The notes under the pieces: model-generated
Databases searched by the model: none
Told to the model about the DNA's origin: nothing
What the model saw: only the letters and a program-made list of their open reading frames with translations
Position numbers and translations under genes: made by a program
NCBI GenBank assembly: GCA_002345565.1
Contig: DDVS01000006.1
Location: forward strand, 1 to 64,000
Direction: 5' to 3'
DNA length: 64,000 nt
Source: Flavobacteriales bacterium UBA2306
Lineage (GTDB): Bacteria; Bacteroidota; Bacteroidia; Flavobacteriales; Weeksellaceae
Shown here: positions 61,230-64,000 of the stretch, piece by piece
How the letters are laid out: every line of letters starts with the position of its first letter
How positions within the stretch are numbered: position 1 is the first letter of the stretch

Positions 61230-62915
61230 TTAATGTCCGCTTTCTTTCATTATTTTATTTAGTCTTTTCAACATCATCAATCCTAATAAAGTTGCGAAAA
61301 TCAAAAGTCCAAAATTGACCAAGAAATAATTCGCTTTGTTTTCGTAATTGTACCAAGTGCTCGCAAGAATTCCCGATAATTTATTCCCAACCGAGTTTGC
61401 TAAGAAGAATCCGCCCATCATCAGCGCAGTCAATCTTGCTGGAGATAATTTGGAAACGAAGGATAGTCCCATTGGCGAAAGACAAAGTTCTCCAATCGTT
61501 ACAACACCATATCCAGCAATCAACCAAAGTGCAGAGACTTTTTCAGCTCCGTTGTTTCCTGCATAAACAGCGGCAACCATTACCAAACAAGACAAACTTG
61601 TAAGAAATAATCCTAAAACAATTTTACTTGGGGTCAAAGGTTCTTTTCCTCGTTTTCTCAACATTGACCAAAAACCTACAATGACTGGCGTTAAAGCAAT
61701 AACCCAAAACGGATTAATAGATTGAAACAATTCTGTATTATAAAGGAAAACAGGTTTGTCGGCTTTAGCTTCTAATTCAACTCTTCTTTCTGGAGTAACG
61801 TTCCTGAAATAAATATCTTTTCCTGTTTCTTTCAACGTCTTTCCATCATCGCCTTTCTGAGAACGGAATTGTTCATCATAAATCGGAGTTTCTTTATCTG
61901 CATAGCTTTTTTCTTCAACCAAATAAAGTGAAGCCAAAGGTTTTTCAACAGATTCTGAAACGCTTCTATCTGTGTAATAATTGGCCCATCTTGTCAACGC
62001 AGTTCCATTTTGTTTGAAAACCGCCCAGAAAAACATACTGATTAAAAATATCGACAACAAAGCACCAATCGCAGGTTTCTCCAACGGATTAGATTTGAAG
62101 TAAAGCGAAACATAGAAGTAAATCACAGGAATACAAGCGAAAATAAATGCATCCGTATTGGTGCTTCCAAAAATGTTAGTCCCCAAAATCATCGTTGGAA
62201 CAAACCAACCGATAACGCCTGCTATAATCGCAGGAACAAAAACTTTCATTAGAATTTCGGACAGTTTGGTGTCACCTTCTTGGCTCGGTTTCATAACCGC
62301 AGCATGTCTGTAATGTTTCATTCCGATTGAGAAAATTACCAATCCAAGCAACATCCCAACTCCAGCAGTTATAAACGCTTCGCCCCAACCGAACTTGTTA
62401 CGCATAAACGCTGCAATAATGTTACAGATAAACGCCCCGATATTGATTCCCATATAGAAAATATTATAACCAGAATCTTTGTTGGCTTTATAAGGTTCTT
62501 CTGAATAGAGATTTCCCAAAAGTGTAGAAATTGTTGGTTTGAAGAAACCATTTCCAATAATAATTAATGCGAGAGAACCATAGAATAAAGGCAAATCCTT
62601 GAAAACGCCAACACCAATATAACCTGCAGCCATCAAAATGCCACCCAGGTAAATGGATTTGATATAACCTAAAACGCGGTCAGCTAAAAATCCGCCAAGA
62701 AACGGCGTAAGATAAGTTAAAGCTATGAAGGTTCCGAAGATATCATCGGCATCTTTATCAGGGATTCCCAATCCTCCGGCAACGCCTTGAGGTTCTATCA
62801 AATAGAGAACAAAAATTCCGAGAATCAAATAATAACCGAAACGTTCCCACATCTCGGTAAAAAACAAAAAGGGTAAACCTTTTGGATGTTTAGTCTTCAT
62901 AGTGTCAATTTTCAC
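61230..62915 (-). CDS. POT-family peptide/proton symporter with large loop
   Basis: A 561-aa POT transporter with EMWER (near 21-25) and FYMGINIGAF (near 150). A charged, non-hydrophobic stretch of about 80 residues (about 320-400) sits between two helices where related proteins have a short loop, so it may form a periplasmic or cytoplasmic domain. The first ATG is taken; a second Met five codons on is also possible. Confidence 0.92.
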   Translation of the reverse strand: MKIDTMKTKHPKGLPFLFFTEMWERFGYYLILGIFVLYLIEPQGVAGGLGIPDKDADDIFGTFIALTYLTPFLGGFLADRVLGYIKSIYLGGILMAAGYIGVGVFKDLPLFYGSLALIIIGNGFFKPTISTLLGNLYSEEPYKANKDSGYNIFYMGINIGAFICNIIAAFMRNKFGWGEAFITAGVGMLLGLVIFSIGMKHYRHAAVMKPSQEGDTKLSEILMKVFVPAIIAGVIGWFVPTMILGTNIFGSTNTDAFIFACIPVIYFYVSLYFKSNPLEKPAIGALLSIFLISMFFWAVFKQNGTALTRWANYYTDRSVSESVEKPLASLYLVEEKSYADKETPIYDEQFRSQKGDDGKTLKETGKDIYFRNVTPERRVELEAKADKPVFLYNTELFQSINPFWVIALTPVIVGFWSMLRKRGKEPLTPSKIVLGLFLTSLSCLVMVAAVYAGNNGAEKVSALWLIAGYGVVTIGELCLSPMGLSFVSKLSPARLTALMMGGFFLANSVGNKLSGILASTWYNYENKANYFLVNFGLLIFATLLGLMMLKRLNKIMKESGH

Positions 62916-62954
62916 AACGTTTCCAAAAATAGTATTTTAAATTTAATAAATAAA

Positions 62955-62982
62955 AAAGCCTTTCAAATTTGAAAGGCTTTTG
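62955..62982 (-). terminator. terminator after the secreted hypothetical gene
   Basis: AAAAGCCTTTCAAA and TTTGAAAGGCTTTT pair perfectly with almost no loop, with a T-run on the minus strand. It abuts the stop of the 62984-63691 gene. Confidence 0.8.
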
Positions 62983-62983
62983 G

Positions 62984-63691
62984 TTATTTTTTTGTTGACA
63001 TCGGTGGTGGTGGAGAAGTATATTCAATAATTTCTGCAGTTTTTGATTTTTCAGCTTTTACCAGACCATTGATGAAATTTTGCATTTCTGCTTTCCCTTT
63101 ATCAAAACTATTTTCATATGAAAAAGCAAAAGAACTAGCATAACCTTCTTCTGTAAGATAGTAATTTCCAATGTATCGGAAATCTATTCCTTTTGTATTG
63201 ACAGAATAATCCAGAAACAAAACTTTCATTCCATTAACCGTTCTATACTCTGTCTTATTAATCTTAAAGTAATCTACAGATCCTTGTAAAGTTGATATTT
63301 TAAGTTCCAGCAGATTTTTAAGGGTTTGTATAGGAACAATTTCAGAAATCAGACAACCCATCATCATTACATTTGGATTTTCAGAGTTCTGGAATGTGTA
63401 TTCTGCAGTAGGCAGGTTGGATGTTTTAGAAATTCTCCATTTTTTTGGATTGATATAGATTCCGGCTTCAATTTTTTTACTTTTCAGAAGAAAAGTAGAT
63501 TCTTTTGATTTTACAAATGCAGTTTCATTTGTTTCAATTCCATCCAATGTTTTTTCATCAGTTTCATTTACAAAACGCCAAGTTTTATTATCAAAAAGTA
63601 CCACTTCTTTTCCATCTTCGGTAAGTGCTTTTACTTGAGAGCTGGACAATGAATAAATTGCAATAAATAAAAATGTTATAATTTTTTTCAT
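62984..63691 (-). CDS. secreted hypothetical protein
   Basis: A 235-aa exported protein with a signal peptide (MKKIITFLFIAIYSLSSSQ). After it, ALTEDGKEVVLFDNKTWRF is a short block seen at the start of many Flavobacteria exported proteins. The middle has a beta-rich domain and the end is proline-rich (SPPPPMS). I do not recognise a function. It is probably periplasmic. Confidence 0.78.
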   Translation of the reverse strand: MKKIITFLFIAIYSLSSSQVKALTEDGKEVVLFDNKTWRFVNETDEKTLDGIETNETAFVKSKESTFLLKSKKIEAGIYINPKKWRISKTSNLPTAEYTFQNSENPNVMMMGCLISEIVPIQTLKNLLELKISTLQGSVDYFKINKTEYRTVNGMKVLFLDYSVNTKGIDFRYIGNYYLTEEGYASSFAFSYENSFDKGKAEMQNFINGLVKAEKSKTAEIIEYTSPPPPMSTKK

Positions 63692-63731
63692 GGTTGTTTT
63701 GAGTAAAATTTTCCTAAAAATAAGTCTTTAA

Positions 63732-63776
63732 CTTTTAATAAATGCCTCTCAATATTGAAAGGCATTTATTAAAAGT
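63732..63776 (-). terminator. terminator after the S9 peptidase
   Basis: TTTTAATAAATGCC and GGCATTTATTAAAA (63761-63774) pair around a short CTCTCAATATTGAAA loop that itself can fold (CAATATTG). It is 10 bp from the stop of the minus-strand peptidase. Confidence 0.75.
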
Positions 63777-63785
63777 TTATGTTTA

Positions 63786-64000
63786 TTACAAATTCTCCAA
63801 AATAAAATTCGTCATCTTCTCATAAAGCTGAGGTCTGGTTTGTCCGCCATAGATACCGTGATTTTTATCCGGATAAGCCATAAAATCAAACTGTTTTTTG
63901 TTCTGAATCAAAGCCTCAGAAAACTCCATTGAGTTCTGGAAATGAACATTATCATCGGCCGTTCCGTGGATCAAAAGAAATTTCCCTTTCAACAAATTAG
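63786..64000 (-). CDS. S9 family peptidase (DPP IV/prolyl oligopeptidase type), C-terminal end
   Basis: Only the last 71 or so residues are inside the window; the frame is open at the edge. They hold two of the catalytic triad residues of an alpha/beta-hydrolase of the S9 family: Asp in LLIHGTADDNVHF and His in YPDKNHGIYGG. The Ser is outside. It most likely is a dipeptidyl-peptidase-like enzyme, which would agree with the peptide transporters nearby. Confidence 0.85.
   Translation of the reverse strand, partial: NLLKGKFLLIHGTADDNVHFQNSMEFSEALIQNKKQFDFMAYPDKNHGIYGGQTRPQLYEKMTNFILENL

Overview
The window reads as the chromosome of a low-GC member of the Bacteroidota, most likely Flavobacteriales and close to Chryseobacterium/Elizabethkingia. 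The evidence is a PorZ-type T9SS protein with a C-terminal sorting domain, an ssrA promoter matching the flavobacterial TTG-N20-TANNTTTG pattern, a short NrdA without an ATP cone, three POT transporters, and porin-type outer membrane proteins. This placement is inferred from protein families, not from a search.

Region 1 (1-9915) is an AT-rich accessory island that ends exactly at the 3' end of ssrA (tmRNA, minus strand, 9915-10315). It starts with a primase-helicase of a mobile element, cut by the window edge. Next comes a tightly coupled four-gene operon, hsdM-hsdS-AAA ATPase-HNH nuclease (1502-7330), with no HsdR. After it come a GIY-YIG nuclease, a structured intergenic region, a membrane-anchored protein and a protein with a HEPN-like R-x4-H motif. 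This is the best candidate for an undescribed system: a type I-like methylase and specificity unit joined to a Septu-like ATPase+HNH pair.

Region 2 (10316-19162) is core genome: a secreted carboxypeptidase-regulatory-like protein, nrdB - small ORF - nrdA, a DUF72 protein, glyA, recX and an outer membrane protein.

Region 3 (19214-48556) is a capsule/exopolysaccharide locus: Wza-like and Wzc-like export genes, an ABC flippase-type transporter, a pyruvyltransferase, a nonulosonic acid module (NeuB-like synthase without SAF domain, then a CMP-transferase fused to a HAD phosphatase, then a polysialyltransferase-like protein), a WbsX-like protein, many GT2/GT4 glycosyltransferases joined by stop-start overlaps, an acyltransferase with a C-terminal frameshift, and an EpsG-type polymerase. 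Near its end an IS1182-family element has split a hypothetical gene with a 2-bp TA duplication. A non-coding array of about seven 62-bp tandem repeats follows, then a small HTH-like protein and a GT4 carrying a low-complexity insert.

Region 4 (48557-64000) is core genome again: a 5'-nucleotidase split over two genes, porZ, recO, two GNAT acetyltransferases, a small membrane protein, recG, a secreted thioredoxin-like protein, three POT transporters, a secreted hypothetical protein and the C-terminus of an S9 peptidase cut by the window end. Most transcription units here end in clear hairpin terminators.
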